In this document: in pieces, positions 1 to 7,902 of the stretch | Layout: the number at the start of each line of letters is the position of its first letter | Numbering within the stretch: the first letter of the stretch is position 1 | Source: Delftia sp. PS-11 | Lineage (GTDB): Bacteria; Pseudomonadota; Gammaproteobacteria; Burkholderiales; Burkholderiaceae_C | DNA length: 64,000 nucleotides | Assembly: GCF_029870285.1 (NCBI RefSeq) | Contig: NZ_JACSYA010000001.1 | Coordinates: forward strand, 62,001-126,000 | Direction of reading: 5' to 3' | Translations under genes and position numbers: made by a program | Notes under the pieces: generated by a model | Databases searched by the model: none | What the model was told of the DNA's origin: nothing | What the model saw: only the letters and a program-made list of their open reading frames with translations

Positions 1-406
1 TGAAGCGCCGGTCCTGGGCGATGCTGTTGCCGCACAGCGGCGCCTTGCCCTTGTAGACGTACTGCGAGAGAAAGCGGATCAGCGCATCTTCGGCCTGCGC
101 TTCGTTGGTGGTCGAGACCTTGACGCGCTCGATCAGGCCACTCTTGCCGTGCGTGCCCTTGTTCCAGGCATCCATGCCATCGAGCAGGGCATCGGACTGA
201 TGAATGGCAAACACCGGCCCCTCGATGCGCGTGGACAGATCGGGACTGGTCACCACCACGGCAATCTCGATGATGCGGTCGGTATCGGGCTGAAGCCCCG
301 TCATCTCGCAATCGAGCCAGACGAGGTTGAGATCGGACTTGGCCAGGGTGGCAGGCGGGACGGACCCGGCGTCATCGGGAATGCAGGCGCTGGAGGCTTC
401 GGACAT
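1..406 (-). CDS. orn: Oligoribonuclease (3' end beyond window)
   Basis: Orn degrades 2-5 nt RNAs, including the pGpG left by c-di-GMP breakdown, to mononucleotides in the cytoplasm. About 135 N-terminal residues are visible. The first DEDD-family motif, [10 protein letters not shown], lies near residues 28-37, followed by [11 protein letters not shown] and later [14 protein letters not shown], which matches the exo II region. The start is the ATG at 406-404; a tail of about 25 residues precedes the conserved core, so a slightly later start cannot be excluded. The C-terminal end lies outside the window. The gene is divergent from the M48 peptidase, with only 29 bases between the two starts. 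The family call is secure from the motifs. Confidence 0.93.
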   Translation of the reverse strand, partial: MSEASSACIPDDAGSVPPATLAKSDLNLVWLDCEMTGLQPDTDRIIEIAVVVTSPDLSTRIEGPVFAIHQSDALLDGMDAWNKGTHGKSGLIERVKVSTTNEAQAEDALIRFLSQYVYKGKAPLCGNSIAQDRRF

Positions 407-435
407 GGGCAAATTGTCGCCTACACTGCGGCCAC

Positions 436-1737
436 ATGGTTGCTACTGCCGATTTTTCCTCCTCGCTGTCCCTGCTGTTCGCCATCGCCGTGCTGGCCCA
501 GTGGCTGCTGCGCGCCTGGCTGCTATCGCGTCAGGTGCGCCATGTGGCGCGCCACCGCAGCCAGGTGCCGGCTGCATTTTCGCAACGCATCGGACTGGAC
601 GCCCACCAGAAGGCTGCCGACTATACGCTGGCCAAGGCGCGCGTGTCGCTGATTGACATGACACTGGGCGCAGCGGCGCTGCTGTGCTGGACGCTGCTGG
701 GCGGGCTGGAAGCGCTGAACCAGTGGCTGCTGGGCCTGCTGGGCCCGGGCCTGTGGCAGCAGCTGGCACTGCTGGCGGGCTTTGCCCTGGTTTCGGGCCT
801 GATCGAGTTGCCACTGTCTCTGTATCAGACCTTTGTGCTGGAGCAGCGCTTCGGCTTCAACCAGATGACGCTGCGCCTGTGGCTGGCCGACCTGCTGCGC
901 TCCACCCTGGTCGGCGCGGCCATCGGCCTGCCCATCGCAGCCCTGATCCTGTGGCTCATGGGCTCGGCAGGCAGCCTCTGGTGGCTGTGGGCGTGGGCCA
1001 CATGGACGGGCTTCAACCTGCTGCTGATGTGGGTCTTCCCCAGCTTCATCGCGCCGCTGTTCAACCGGTTCGAGCCCCTGGCAGATGGCCCTCTCAAAGA
1101 GCGCGTGACCGCGCTGATGCAGCGCTGCGGCTTCGCGGCCAAGGGCTTGTTCGTCATGGACGGCAGCCGCCGCTCGGCCCATGCCAACGCCTATTTCACG
1201 GGCTTTGGCCATTCCAAGCGTGTGGTGTTCTTCGACACCCTGCTCAAACAGCTCGACGCCGACGAGGTCGAGGCCGTGCTGGCGCACGAACTGGGCCATT
1301 TCAGTCACCGCCACATCCTCAAGCGCATGCTGCTGATGTTTGCCGCCAGCCTGGCAGGCTTCGCCTTGCTGGGCTGGCTGTCGCAGCAGCTGTGGTTCTA
1401 CACGGGCCTGGGCGTGCGCCCCGGCCTGGAGCTGGCCCTGGGCCAGTCCGGCATGGGCACAGGCCACGAAGCCGTGGCCCTGCTGCTGTTCCTGCTGACG
1501 GTGCCTGTGTTCAGCTTCTTTGCCACGCCGCTGTTTTCGGCGCTGTCGCGGCGCGACGAGTTCGAGGCCGACGCCTACGCCATGCGCCAGGCCAGCGGCG
1601 CCCATCTGGCCCGCGCACTGCTCAAGCTCTACGAAGACAATGCCTCCACGCTGACCCCGGACCCCTGGTACGCGGGCTTTTACTACTCGCATCCGCCGGC
1701 GCTGGACAGGCTGGCGCGCATGCCTTCTCCCACCTGA
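436..1737 (+). CDS. M48 (Ste24-type) membrane zinc metalloprotease
   Basis: This is an integral membrane peptidase related to CAAX protease Ste24 and HtpX, likely cleaving membrane or misfolded proteins. The protein has 433 residues with several hydrophobic segments before and after the catalytic site. The zinc motif HELGH lies at residues 284-288, and the third ligand is the glutamate of FEADAYA at about 377. The N-terminal membrane part matches the peptidase_M48_N arrangement. The gene is followed after 13 bases by phhB and then rsgA, so the three are probably co-transcribed. The substrate is unknown. The start at 436 has only a weak ribosome binding site. Confidence 0.9.
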   Translation: MVATADFSSSLSLLFAIAVLAQWLLRAWLLSRQVRHVARHRSQVPAAFSQRIGLDAHQKAADYTLAKARVSLIDMTLGAAALLCWTLLGGLEALNQWLLGLLGPGLWQQLALLAGFALVSGLIELPLSLYQTFVLEQRFGFNQMTLRLWLADLLRSTLVGAAIGLPIAALILWLMGSAGSLWWLWAWATWTGFNLLLMWVFPSFIAPLFNRFEPLADGPLKERVTALMQRCGFAAKGLFVMDGSRRSAHANAYFTGFGHSKRVVFFDTLLKQLDADEVEAVLAHELGHFSHRHILKRMLLMFAASLAGFALLGWLSQQLWFYTGLGVRPGLELALGQSGMGTGHEAVALLLFLLTVPVFSFFATPLFSALSRRDEFEADAYAMRQASGAHLARALLKLYEDNASTLTPDPWYAGFYYSHPPALDRLARMPSPT

Positions 1738-1750
1738 AACCCATCACGAC

Positions 1751-2095
1751 ATGACGACACAACGCTTGCAACAACAGGACTGGACCACACAGCAGCGCCG
1801 CGCGCTGAGCACGGACGAACTGGGCAGCCAGCTGGCGACCCTGCCCGGCTGGGAACTCGACGGCAATGCCATCACCAAGACTTACGCATTCGTCAACTTC
1901 TACGAAACCATGGCTTTCGTGAACGCACTGGCACTGATCGCGCACCAGCAGGACCACCACCCGGATCTGACGGTGAGCTACAACCGCTGCGGCGTGCGCT
2001 TCAACACCCATGACGTGGGTGGCATCTCGGAAACCGACATCGACTGCGCACGGCGCGCCGATGCGCTGCTGGGGCGCACGGTGTCCCATGTCTGA
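1751..2095 (+). CDS. phhB: Pterin-4a-carbinolamine dehydratase
   Basis: The enzyme dehydrates 4a-hydroxytetrahydrobiopterin formed by aromatic amino acid hydroxylases. The 114-residue length is normal, and the core HQQDHHPDL followed by YNRCGVRFNTHD carries the conserved histidines of the active site. No phenylalanine hydroxylase gene lies nearby. The last 8 bases overlap the start of rsgA, which implies translational coupling. In this family some members moonlight or serve molybdopterin metabolism, so the true substrate here is open. Confidence 0.92.
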   Translation: MTTQRLQQQDWTTQQRRALSTDELGSQLATLPGWELDGNAITKTYAFVNFYETMAFVNALALIAHQQDHHPDLTVSYNRCGVRFNTHDVGGISETDIDCARRADALLGRTVSHV

Positions 2096-3056
2096 GCGCA
2101 CGGCGCTGCGCGAGGGCCTGGTCGTCTCCAGCCACGGCCGCCACTGCGTGGTCGAGATGGCGGACGGCACGCGCCACATCTGCCACCCGCGCGGCAAGAA
2201 AAGCCAGACGGTGGTCGGCGACCGCGTCCGCTGGCAGCTGCCCCCGGCCGGCCAGGGCGAGGAAGGCACGGTGGAGAAGGTGCTGGAGCGGCGCAACCTG
2301 TTCTATCGCCAGGACGAGATACGCACCAAATCCTTCGCAGCCAACATCGACCAGGTGCTGATCCTGATCGCGGCCGAACCGGTCTTCTCGGAAAGCCAGC
2401 TGGCGCGCGCGCTGATCACGGCCGAGGCCACCCGCATCAAGCCGCTGATCGCTCTGAACAAACGCGATCTGGCCGAGCCTTTTGCCCAGGCATGGGAGCG
2501 CCTGCGACCTTACCGTGAAATGCACCTGGGCCAGGATGCCGCGCACTACGAAGTGCTGCCCCTGTCGCTGGCCAGCGAAGGCGAAGCCGACCGGCAACTG
2601 CTGATGGAACACCTGCACGGCAAGGCCACGCTGGTGCTGGGGCCGTCCGGTTCGGGCAAGAGCACCCTGATCAATCTGCTGGTGCCCGGCGCACGTGCAG
2701 CCACCAACGAAATCTCGCAGGCGCTGAACTCAGGCAAGCACACGACCACCACGACCAGCTGGTACTGGGTGGACGAGGCGCGCGAGACTGCGCTGATCGA
2801 TTCGCCGGGCTTTCAGGAATTCGGCCTGCGCCACATCGAGCCTGCAGATCTGGCCCGCTGCATGCCCGACATCGGCGCGCATGCGCAGGAGTGCAGGTTC
2901 TACAACTGCACCCACCTGCACGAGCCCGGCTGCGCCGTGATGGCGCGCGTCGAGGACGAGGAAGCCGGGCCGGATGCGGACCGCGACATCAGCGCCAACC
3001 GCTACCGCATCTATGCCGAGCTGTTCGACGAACTGAGCCAGGCGCCAAAGTATTGA
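2088..3056 (+). CDS. rsgA: Ribosome small subunit GTPase RsgA
   Basis: RsgA is a circularly permuted GTPase that checks late 30S subunit maturation. The 322-residue protein has an OB-fold N-terminus, then NKRD (G4) at residues 124-127, the P-loop GPSGSGKST at 185-193 and DSPG (G3) at 238-241, which is the permuted G4-G1-G3 order. A zinc-binding Cys/His cluster (CRFYNCTHLHEPGC) follows. The ATG at 2088 overlaps the phhB stop by 8 bases and starts the conserved sequence, so longer upstream starts in this frame are rejected. It ends convergent to the CobD-like gene. Confidence 0.95.
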   Translation: MSERTALREGLVVSSHGRHCVVEMADGTRHICHPRGKKSQTVVGDRVRWQLPPAGQGEEGTVEKVLERRNLFYRQDEIRTKSFAANIDQVLILIAAEPVFSESQLARALITAEATRIKPLIALNKRDLAEPFAQAWERLRPYREMHLGQDAAHYEVLPLSLASEGEADRQLLMEHLHGKATLVLGPSGSGKSTLINLLVPGARAATNEISQALNSGKHTTTTTSWYWVDEARETALIDSPGFQEFGLRHIEPADLARCMPDIGAHAQECRFYNCTHLHEPGCAVMARVEDEEAGPDADRDISANRYRIYAELFDELSQAPKY

Positions 3057-3062
3057 GCACAG

Positions 3063-3119
3063 GGGCGCTGTACGGCGCCCTGTTGCACGACGCCCGTTGC
3101 ACGGCGCCCGTTGCACGGC
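3063..3119. repeat. Hairpin plus 14-bp tandem repeat between convergent genes
   Basis: A perfect 6-bp stem (3063-3068 with 3075-3080) is followed by three copies of a 14-15 base unit: an imperfect copy at 3077-3091, then identical copies of GCCCGTTGCACGGC at 3092-3105 and 3106-3119. It lies between the ends of rsgA and the CobD-like gene and may serve as a terminator for both. There is no T tract. Confidence 0.6.
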
Positions 3120-3128
3120 GCAGCGTGC

Positions 3129-4118
3129 TCACCCCAGCAGGCGCGCCAGCGACAGCAGGGCCAGCAGCAGCAGCCAGACCACGACTGAACGCCAGACCAG
3201 GCCGACCACGCTGCGCAGGTGGCCGAGTTCGGGCTCACGGCCCGGCGTGGCCTCGCTGTCCACATCCAGGTAGATCTCCTCGCCATCCTCGGCCTGCAAG
3301 GGCTGGACTTCACGGCGCTTGAGCGCCTCGCCGCCCAGGCGCACATTGATGGCGCCCGATGTGGCGGCCAGAATCACGCCATCGTTGTCATTGGGAAAGC
3401 GCTGGGCATGGAAGCGCCAGCCTTCGATGGCTTCCTCGAAGCTGCCGACCACGGCAAAGGACAGCGCCGTCAGCCGCGCAGGCAGCCAGTCGATCAGCAT
3501 CCAGGCCTGGCGGGCCGACTGCTGCAGCCACGGGCTGACCTGCACGCTGCCAGCCAGCCCCTTGCGCGACCAGGAGCGCGACAGGTGCTCGGCCATGCGG
3601 TAGAACACGGCGCCCAGCGGCCCCAGCCCCAGCGCCGCCAGGGCAGAAAACCAGAACAGCACGCCGAACACATGGCGGTGCGCGGCCAGCACGGAATACT
3701 CGATCACATGGCGCACCACCTCGCTGCGCGGCACCTCGCTGGCATCGACCTGCTGCCAGTGCGCCAGCGCCTCGCGCGCCGCATACTCGTCGCCGGCATC
3801 CAGCGCATCGCGGATGCGCGTGAAATGGTGGCTGAACTGGCGAAAGCCCAGAGTCACGTAGAGCACGGCCACGCTCCAGAGCATGGCCAGCGGCCAGCCC
3901 ACGCCCCACAGCAGCAGCCAATGAATGCCAAGCACCAGCACGCAGGGCAGCGCCACGGACACGCCCCAGGCCAGCCAGCCATGATGGGCCTGCCCTGCAT
4001 CGCAATTGCGCCGCACCGAAACGGTCCAGGCGCGGTAGCCGGCATGCACCAAATTGGCGGGGGCCAGAGGGCGGGCCTGCTCGATCAGCAAGGCGATCAA
4101 AATGGCAAAGAAACTCAT
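3129..4118 (-). CDS. CobD/CbiB-family membrane protein
   Basis: This 329-residue protein starts with a hydrophobic segment (FFAILIALLIEQARP) and contains several more membrane segments, including LPCVLVLGIHWLLLW. It resembles the CobD/CbiB and AmpE superfamily; in Burkholderiales such proteins are encoded outside cobalamin clusters. No other cobalamin gene is near, so a role in B12 side-chain synthesis is doubtful and a regulatory or AmpE-like role is equally possible. The start at 4118 was preferred to 4139 because it begins directly at the hydrophobic segment typical of the family. Confidence 0.75.
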   Translation of the reverse strand: MSFFAILIALLIEQARPLAPANLVHAGYRAWTVSVRRNCDAGQAHHGWLAWGVSVALPCVLVLGIHWLLLWGVGWPLAMLWSVAVLYVTLGFRQFSHHFTRIRDALDAGDEYAAREALAHWQQVDASEVPRSEVVRHVIEYSVLAAHRHVFGVLFWFSALAALGLGPLGAVFYRMAEHLSRSWSRKGLAGSVQVSPWLQQSARQAWMLIDWLPARLTALSFAVVGSFEEAIEGWRFHAQRFPNDNDGVILAATSGAINVRLGGEALKRREVQPLQAEDGEEIYLDVDSEATPGREPELGHLRSVVGLVWRSVVVWLLLLALLSLARLLG

Positions 4119-4200
4119 CCGGCCATCATACTGGCCCATTGCGCAAGCCCGTATTCACGGGCCTGCGGCACAGGGGCAGCAGGCGCAAAAGCGGCAGTGT

Positions 4201-4237
4201 CCGACGCATCGGCGCCCGACGCATCGGCGCACGACGC
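4201..4237. repeat. 15-bp tandem repeat, about 2.5 copies
   Basis: The unit CCGACGCATCGGCGC occurs at 4201-4215 and 4216-4230, and a partial third copy follows to 4237. It lies in the 136-base gap between the Nudix gene end and the CobD-like gene start. Each unit contains the palindrome GACGCATCGGCG-like core, so RNA from here could fold in several registers. Confidence 0.7.
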
Positions 4238-4254
4238 GGCCCGGCCCGGCACTG

Positions 4255-4923
4255 TCAGGCCGAAAGGAAGCGGTAGAGGTTGCGCAGCATGCCTGCCGTC
4301 GCGCCCCAGATGTAGCGCTGCCGGGCGCCATCCTGGTAGGGCATGGCAAACCACTCGCGCGCCACGCCATTCCAGACCATGGCGTGGCGCTCATGGTTGG
4401 CAGGATCGAGCAGAAAGGCCAGCGGCACCTCGAACACATCGGCCACCTCGCCGGGATTGGGCTGCAGGCGCGCGCCCGGATCGACCAGGGCGACCACGGG
4501 CGTGATCACGAAGGCCGTGCCGGTCACATAAACCGGCAGTGTGCCCAGGACCTCGACATGGCTGGAAGCCAGCCCCACTTCCTCCTGCGCCTCGCGCAAG
4601 GCCGTGGCCTGGGCCGATGCATCGCCAGCATCGCGCTTGCCGCCGGGAAAGGCCACCTGGCCCGAATGCGTGGACAGATGGGCCGTGCGCTCGGTCAGCA
4701 GCACCGTGGGCTCGGAGCGCAGCACGATGGGCACGAGCACGGCCGCATCGGCGGGCTGGCGGTCGCTGAAGCGCTTTTCCCGCACCACCTCCGGCTCCCA
4801 CAGCGGCGGCAGCGCAAATCGCCTGCGCAGCGCATCGGGCGTGCGGGCCTGGGGCGGCACGGCTGGCAGATGGCCATCCCTGCCGATCAATTGCGCCTGC
4901 CGGGGATCGGCAACCGGCGGCAT
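4255..4923 (-). CDS. CoA pyrophosphatase, Nudix family (NudL/NUDT7 type)
   Basis: The enzyme family splits CoA or its derivatives into 3',5'-ADP and phosphopantetheine. The UPF0035 signature LLTERTAHLSTHSGQ followed by VAFPGGKRDAGD runs straight into the Nudix core TALREAQEEVGL, which distinguishes this subgroup from MutT-type hydrolases. The ATG at 4923 gives 222 residues; an in-frame GTG at 4983 would add 20 more and neither has a convincing ribosome binding site. The gene lies just downstream of the rplS terminator and so probably has its own promoter. Confidence 0.85.
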   Translation of the reverse strand: MPPVADPRQAQLIGRDGHLPAVPPQARTPDALRRRFALPPLWEPEVVREKRFSDRQPADAAVLVPIVLRSEPTVLLTERTAHLSTHSGQVAFPGGKRDAGDASAQATALREAQEEVGLASSHVEVLGTLPVYVTGTAFVITPVVALVDPGARLQPNPGEVADVFEVPLAFLLDPANHERHAMVWNGVAREWFAMPYQDGARQRYIWGATAGMLRNLYRFLSA

Positions 4924-5017
4924 GGCCGCAGGCGCGGACACGCGAGCGGACTCAGGGATGGCAGGATGGGGCAGTGAGGACACGGAAAGCTGCAAGGACT
5001 GGTGGATCGGACAGGCA

Positions 5018-5052
5018 ACAAAAAAGCCGCTACAGGCGACTGTAGCGGCTTT
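5018..5052 (-). terminator. Rho-independent terminator of rplS
   Basis: On the minus strand a 12-bp stem (5041-5052 with 5023-5034) with a 6-base loop is followed by a T run. It sits 20 bases past the rplS stop. Confidence 0.9.
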
Positions 5053-5071
5053 CCAGCGGTGACGCAGGCGA

Positions 5072-5452
5072 TCAGGCTTCGGCGGAAACCTTGACGCGCG
5101 ACGGCAGCTTTTCCTTGATGCGGGCAGACTTGCCGCTGCGCTCACGCAGGTAGTACAGCTTGGCGCGGCGCACATCGCCACGGCGCTTGACTTCGATGCC
5201 GGCGATCAGGGGCGAGTAGGTCTGGAACGTACGCTCCACGCCTTCGCCGCTGGAGATCTTGCGGACGGTGAAGCCGCTGTTCAGGCCACGGTTGCGCTTG
5301 GCAATCACGACGCCTTCGTAGGCCTGCACGCGCTTGCGGCTGCCTTCGACCACGTTCACGCTCACGATGACGGTGTCACCGGGGGCGAATGCGGGGATGG
5401 TCTTGTTCAGACGGGCGATTTCCTCTTGCTCGAGGGTCTGGATCAGATTCAT
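5072..5452 (-). CDS. rplS: 50S ribosomal protein L19
   Basis: L19 sits at the subunit interface near the 30S-50S bridges. The 126-residue protein begins [12 protein letters not shown] and contains the family core [20 protein letters not shown] and [16 protein letters not shown]. The ATG at 5452 fits homologues; the upstream in-frame ATG at 5512 would add 20 non-conserved residues. It is last in the rpsP-rimM-trmD-rplS order, but 111 bases separate it from trmD and a strong promoter lies at the trmD end, so it is likely transcribed largely on its own. It is followed by a strong terminator. Confidence 0.97.
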   Translation of the reverse strand: MNLIQTLEQEEIARLNKTIPAFAPGDTVIVSVNVVEGSRKRVQAYEGVVIAKRNRGLNSGFTVRKISSGEGVERTFQTYSPLIAGIEVKRRGDVRRAKLYYLRERSGKSARIKEKLPSRVKVSAEA

Positions 5453-5562
5453 GGTCAATATCCCATCGATCTTGTCCGCGCCAGAATTGGCAAGCGCCGG
5501 GATTGGCGCCATGGCTGCGTTGGTTCGCGGCAGCGGCCGGATAGAGGATCGAAGAACCTGAG

Positions 5563-5590
5563 ATTATAGCTCGTTGCCCATTTTTGCCAA
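5563..5590 (-). promoter_or_regulatory. Sigma-70 promoter for rplS inside the trmD stop
   Basis: On the minus strand TTGGCA (5590-5585) and TATAAT (5568-5563) are separated by 16 bases. The -10 box contains the trmD stop codon TAA (5566-5564). It would give an rplS leader of about 100 nt with GC-rich inverted repeats. Confidence 0.7.
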
Positions 5591-6340
5591 AACCCCCTCG
5601 TCCTTGGCATTGAGCAGCCCCTGCGCGCGCGCCTGCCCTATCAGTTCGGGACGGTGCCGGGCCGTGATGGCCAGGCGCTGGTCGCGCCGCCAGCGCTCGA
5701 TCTGCGCGTGGTGGCCCGACAGCAGCGGCGCCGGCACTTCGCGCCCGTCCCAGACCTCGGGACGCGTGTAGTGCGGGCAGTCGAGCAGGCCGTCGAGCGC
5801 GGGGTTGAAACTGTCCTGCTGGTAGCTGCCCTCATCGTTGAGTACGCCGGGCTGCAGCCGCGCCACCGCATCCAGCAAGGCCATGGCCGCGATTTCACCC
5901 CCGGACAGCACGAAATCGCCCAGGCTCAGCTGGTGCGTGACATGGGCATCGATGAAGCGCTGGTCCAGCCCTTCGTAGCGGCCGCACAACAGCACCGCCC
6001 CCTGGCTTTGCGCCCAGTCGGCCACCACGGCATGGCGCAGCGTGGTGCCTATGGGCGAGAACAGCACGACCGGCGGCGAAGCCGCCTCGCCGGCCTCGCT
6101 GCGCGCGCGCAGCGCAGCATCCAGGCAGCGCTGCAGGGGTTCGGCCATCATGACCATGCCGGGCCCGCCGCCAAAAGGCCGGTCATCGACGCGGCGGTAG
6201 TTGCCCTCAGCGTGGTCGCGGGGGTTCCACAGGTGCACGCCGACCTGGCCGGATGCATAGGCACGGCGGGTCACGCCGCTTTCAAGGAAGGGCGTGAACA
6301 GCTCGGGAAACAGCGTGATGACGTCGAAACGCATCGGCAT
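5564..6340 (-). CDS. trmD: tRNA (guanine-37-N1)-methyltransferase
   Basis: TrmD makes m1G37 in tRNAs reading CNN and similar codons, preventing +1 frameshifts. The 258-residue protein has the normal length and starts MPMRFDVITLFPELF. The knot-fold motifs FGGGPGMVMM, LLCGRYEGLDQR and LSLGDFVLSGGE bind S-adenosylmethionine. The ATG at 6340 shares one base with the rimM stop (TGATG), so translation is coupled to rimM. Its stop codon lies within the -10 box of the rplS promoter. Confidence 0.97.
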   Translation of the reverse strand: MPMRFDVITLFPELFTPFLESGVTRRAYASGQVGVHLWNPRDHAEGNYRRVDDRPFGGGPGMVMMAEPLQRCLDAALRARSEAGEAASPPVVLFSPIGTTLRHAVVADWAQSQGAVLLCGRYEGLDQRFIDAHVTHQLSLGDFVLSGGEIAAMALLDAVARLQPGVLNDEGSYQQDSFNPALDGLLDCPHYTRPEVWDGREVPAPLLSGHHAQIERWRRDQRLAITARHRPELIGQARAQGLLNAKDEGVLAKMGNEL

Positions 6341-6909
6341 CAGTAGTCAGGCTGCCAGTCGGCAACAATGGTCCTGGCCTGCAGATCAACCTTGTCCACG
6401 TAGGCGTCCACAAAGGGGATCATGCGCTCGCGCTCCTTGCCGTCCTCTTCATAGGCCAGCACCAGCACGGTCTGCGGGCCTGTGGCCATCAGGTCGCGCA
6501 CCACGCCCAGCGCCACGCCTTCGCGGTTGACCACAGACAGCCCCATCAGATCGACCCAGTAGTACTCGCCATCCTCGGCCTTCGGGAAATCGCTGCGTGC
6601 CACGAAAATGCGCGCGCCCCGCAGGGCTTCGGCAGAATTGCGGTCATTGACGGCCGGCGAGGTGGCGACGATGGAGTCCGAGTGCACGCGCGCCTGCTTG
6701 ACCGGCAGCAGCACGGTGCCGCTGAACTGGCGCGCCCCCTTTTCGGCAGGCTGCAGGTACCAGCGGCTGGCGCTGAACAGGGCCTCGGGGTCGGAGCTGA
6801 AGGCTGCGACCTTGAACCAGCCCTTGATGCCCCAGGCATCGGCGATGCGCCCTACCTCCACGGCATCCGCGGGCAGTTCGCTGGCTTCGAGTTCAGGCAT
6901 GTGGCTCAT
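6340..6909 (-). CDS. rimM: Ribosome maturation factor RimM
   Basis: RimM assists assembly of the 30S head and binds S19. The 189-residue protein shows the N-terminal barrel start VEVGRIADAWGIKGWFKV and the PRC-barrel core YYWVDLMGLSVVN with PFVDAYVDKVD near the end. The ATG at 6909 is used; a second ATG at 6900 is possible. Its transcription from the rpsP promoter must pass a strong terminator-like hairpin 16-59 bases upstream of the start. Confidence 0.95.
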   Translation of the reverse strand: MSHMPELEASELPADAVEVGRIADAWGIKGWFKVAAFSSDPEALFSASRWYLQPAEKGARQFSGTVLLPVKQARVHSDSIVATSPAVNDRNSAEALRGARIFVARSDFPKAEDGEYYWVDLMGLSVVNREGVALGVVRDLMATGPQTVLVLAYEEDGKERERMIPFVDAYVDKVDLQARTIVADWQPDY

Positions 6910-6924
6910 GGTGTGCTTCGATGG

Positions 6925-6968
6925 AAAAAGAAAACGGGCTCCGTCAGTCTAGCCAACGGAACCCGCTT
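6925..6968 (-). terminator. Intrinsic terminator or attenuator between rpsP and rimM
   Basis: On the minus strand a roughly 12-bp stem (6968-6957 with 6943 to about 6932, two G-U pairs) has a 13-base loop and is followed by TTTTCTTTTT. It lies inside the operon, downstream of rpsP and upstream of rimM. Confidence 0.8.
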
Positions 6969-6985
6969 ATCTGGGGGAAAGCTGA

Positions 6986-7237
6986 TCAGGCAGCCTTCTT
7001 GGTGGCCTGGGCGATCAGGCGGTCGGCAGTCTCGGTGGTCTGCGCGCCAACGCTCTTCCAGTAGTTCACGCGGTCCAGCGCCAGGCGCAGGCCTTCTTCG
7101 CCGCCACGGGCGTTGGGGTTGAAGAAGCCCAGACGCTCGATGAAGGCGCCGTCGCGGCGAACGCGCTTGTCGGCTGCAACGATGTTGTAGAACGGACGGG
7201 CCTTGGAGCCGCCGCGGGAGAGTCGAATGACGACCAT
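6986..7237 (-). CDS. rpsP: 30S ribosomal protein S16
   Basis: S16 is an early 30S assembly protein. The 83-residue product starts [20 protein letters not shown], a near-invariant opening, and has [14 protein letters not shown] and the normal length. It is first in the S16-RimM-TrmD-L19 cluster. A promoter lies at 7377-7349, giving a leader of about 110 nt. The stop codon lies in the loop of a 7-bp stem (6978-6984 with 6991-6997), just ahead of the internal terminator. Confidence 0.98.
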   Translation of the reverse strand: MVVIRLSRGGSKARPFYNIVAADKRVRRDGAFIERLGFFNPNARGGEEGLRLALDRVNYWKSVGAQTTETADRLIAQATKKAA

Positions 7238-7348
7238 GATTTATCCTTCGGGTGGCGCAACCACTTCACAATGAATGGCTGCACGGTTTTGCGGCGTTTG
7301 AGACACGCGACATGGCCACCCGGCCAGCGACACGCCGTAAAGCCGGCC

Positions 7349-7377
7349 ATTATATCGAACTTCTTTTTCCATGCCTA
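7349..7377 (-). promoter_or_regulatory. Sigma-70 promoter for the rpsP operon
   Basis: On the minus strand TAGGCA (7377-7372), 17 bases and TATAAT (7354-7349). It overlaps the start codon of the divergent acetyltransferase gene at 7371. Confidence 0.6.
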
Positions 7378-7895
7378 CCATCCGAGCCAGCCAGGACGGC
7401 GACATCGCCGCCATTACCGACATCTACCGCCACCATGTGCTGTTCGGCACAGGCACTTTCGAGACCGAGCCGCCCGGCGAATCCGACATGGCCGCACGGC
7501 GGCGCGATGTGCTGTCCCGGAATCTGCCTTACCTGGTAGCCGTGGACGGGCAGGACCGCATCCTGGGCTTTGCCTATGCCAACTGGTTCAAGCCGCGTCC
7601 GGCCTACCGTTTCTCTGCGGAAGACTCCATCTATGTACTGGACGCTGCGCGCGGCCAAGGCGTGGGCCGGCTGCTGCTGGATGCGCTGTCGCGCGAATGC
7701 GAGGCGGCAGGCGTGCGCAAGCTGCTGGCCGTGATCGGCGACAGCGCCAACACCGGCTCCATCGGCGTGCACCGGGCTGCAGGCTTCGAGCCGGCAGGCA
7801 CGCTGCGCTCCATGGGCTGGAAATTCGGACGCTGGCTGGACATCGTGCTCATGGAGAAGACCCTGGGAGACGGCGACCGCAGTTCCCCCGAATAA
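7371..7895 (+). CDS. GNAT acetyltransferase, phosphinothricin acetyltransferase-like
   Basis: The 174-residue protein is a GNAT-fold acetyltransferase of the Pat/YncA (MddA-like) subgroup, which uses acetyl-CoA to acetylate small amines such as phosphinothricin or methionine derivatives. The CoA-binding loop reads ARGQGVGRLLLDAL, and GSIGVHRAAGFEPAGTLRSMGWKFGRWLD is typical of this subgroup up to its end. The start lies inside the divergent rpsP promoter and no ribosome binding site is visible, so its mRNA leader is short. Substrate is not determined. Confidence 0.85.
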   Translation: MPTIRASQDGDIAAITDIYRHHVLFGTGTFETEPPGESDMAARRRDVLSRNLPYLVAVDGQDRILGFAYANWFKPRPAYRFSAEDSIYVLDAARGQGVGRLLLDALSRECEAAGVRKLLAVIGDSANTGSIGVHRAAGFEPAGTLRSMGWKFGRWLDIVLMEKTLGDGDRSSPE

Positions 7896-7902
7896 TGGCT
7901 GC

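Noticed and set aside
3129..4118. A cobalamin biosynthesis role for the CobD/CbiB-like protein
   Set aside because: No cob or cbi gene is nearby and similar genes lie outside B12 clusters in this order; kept only as family membership.
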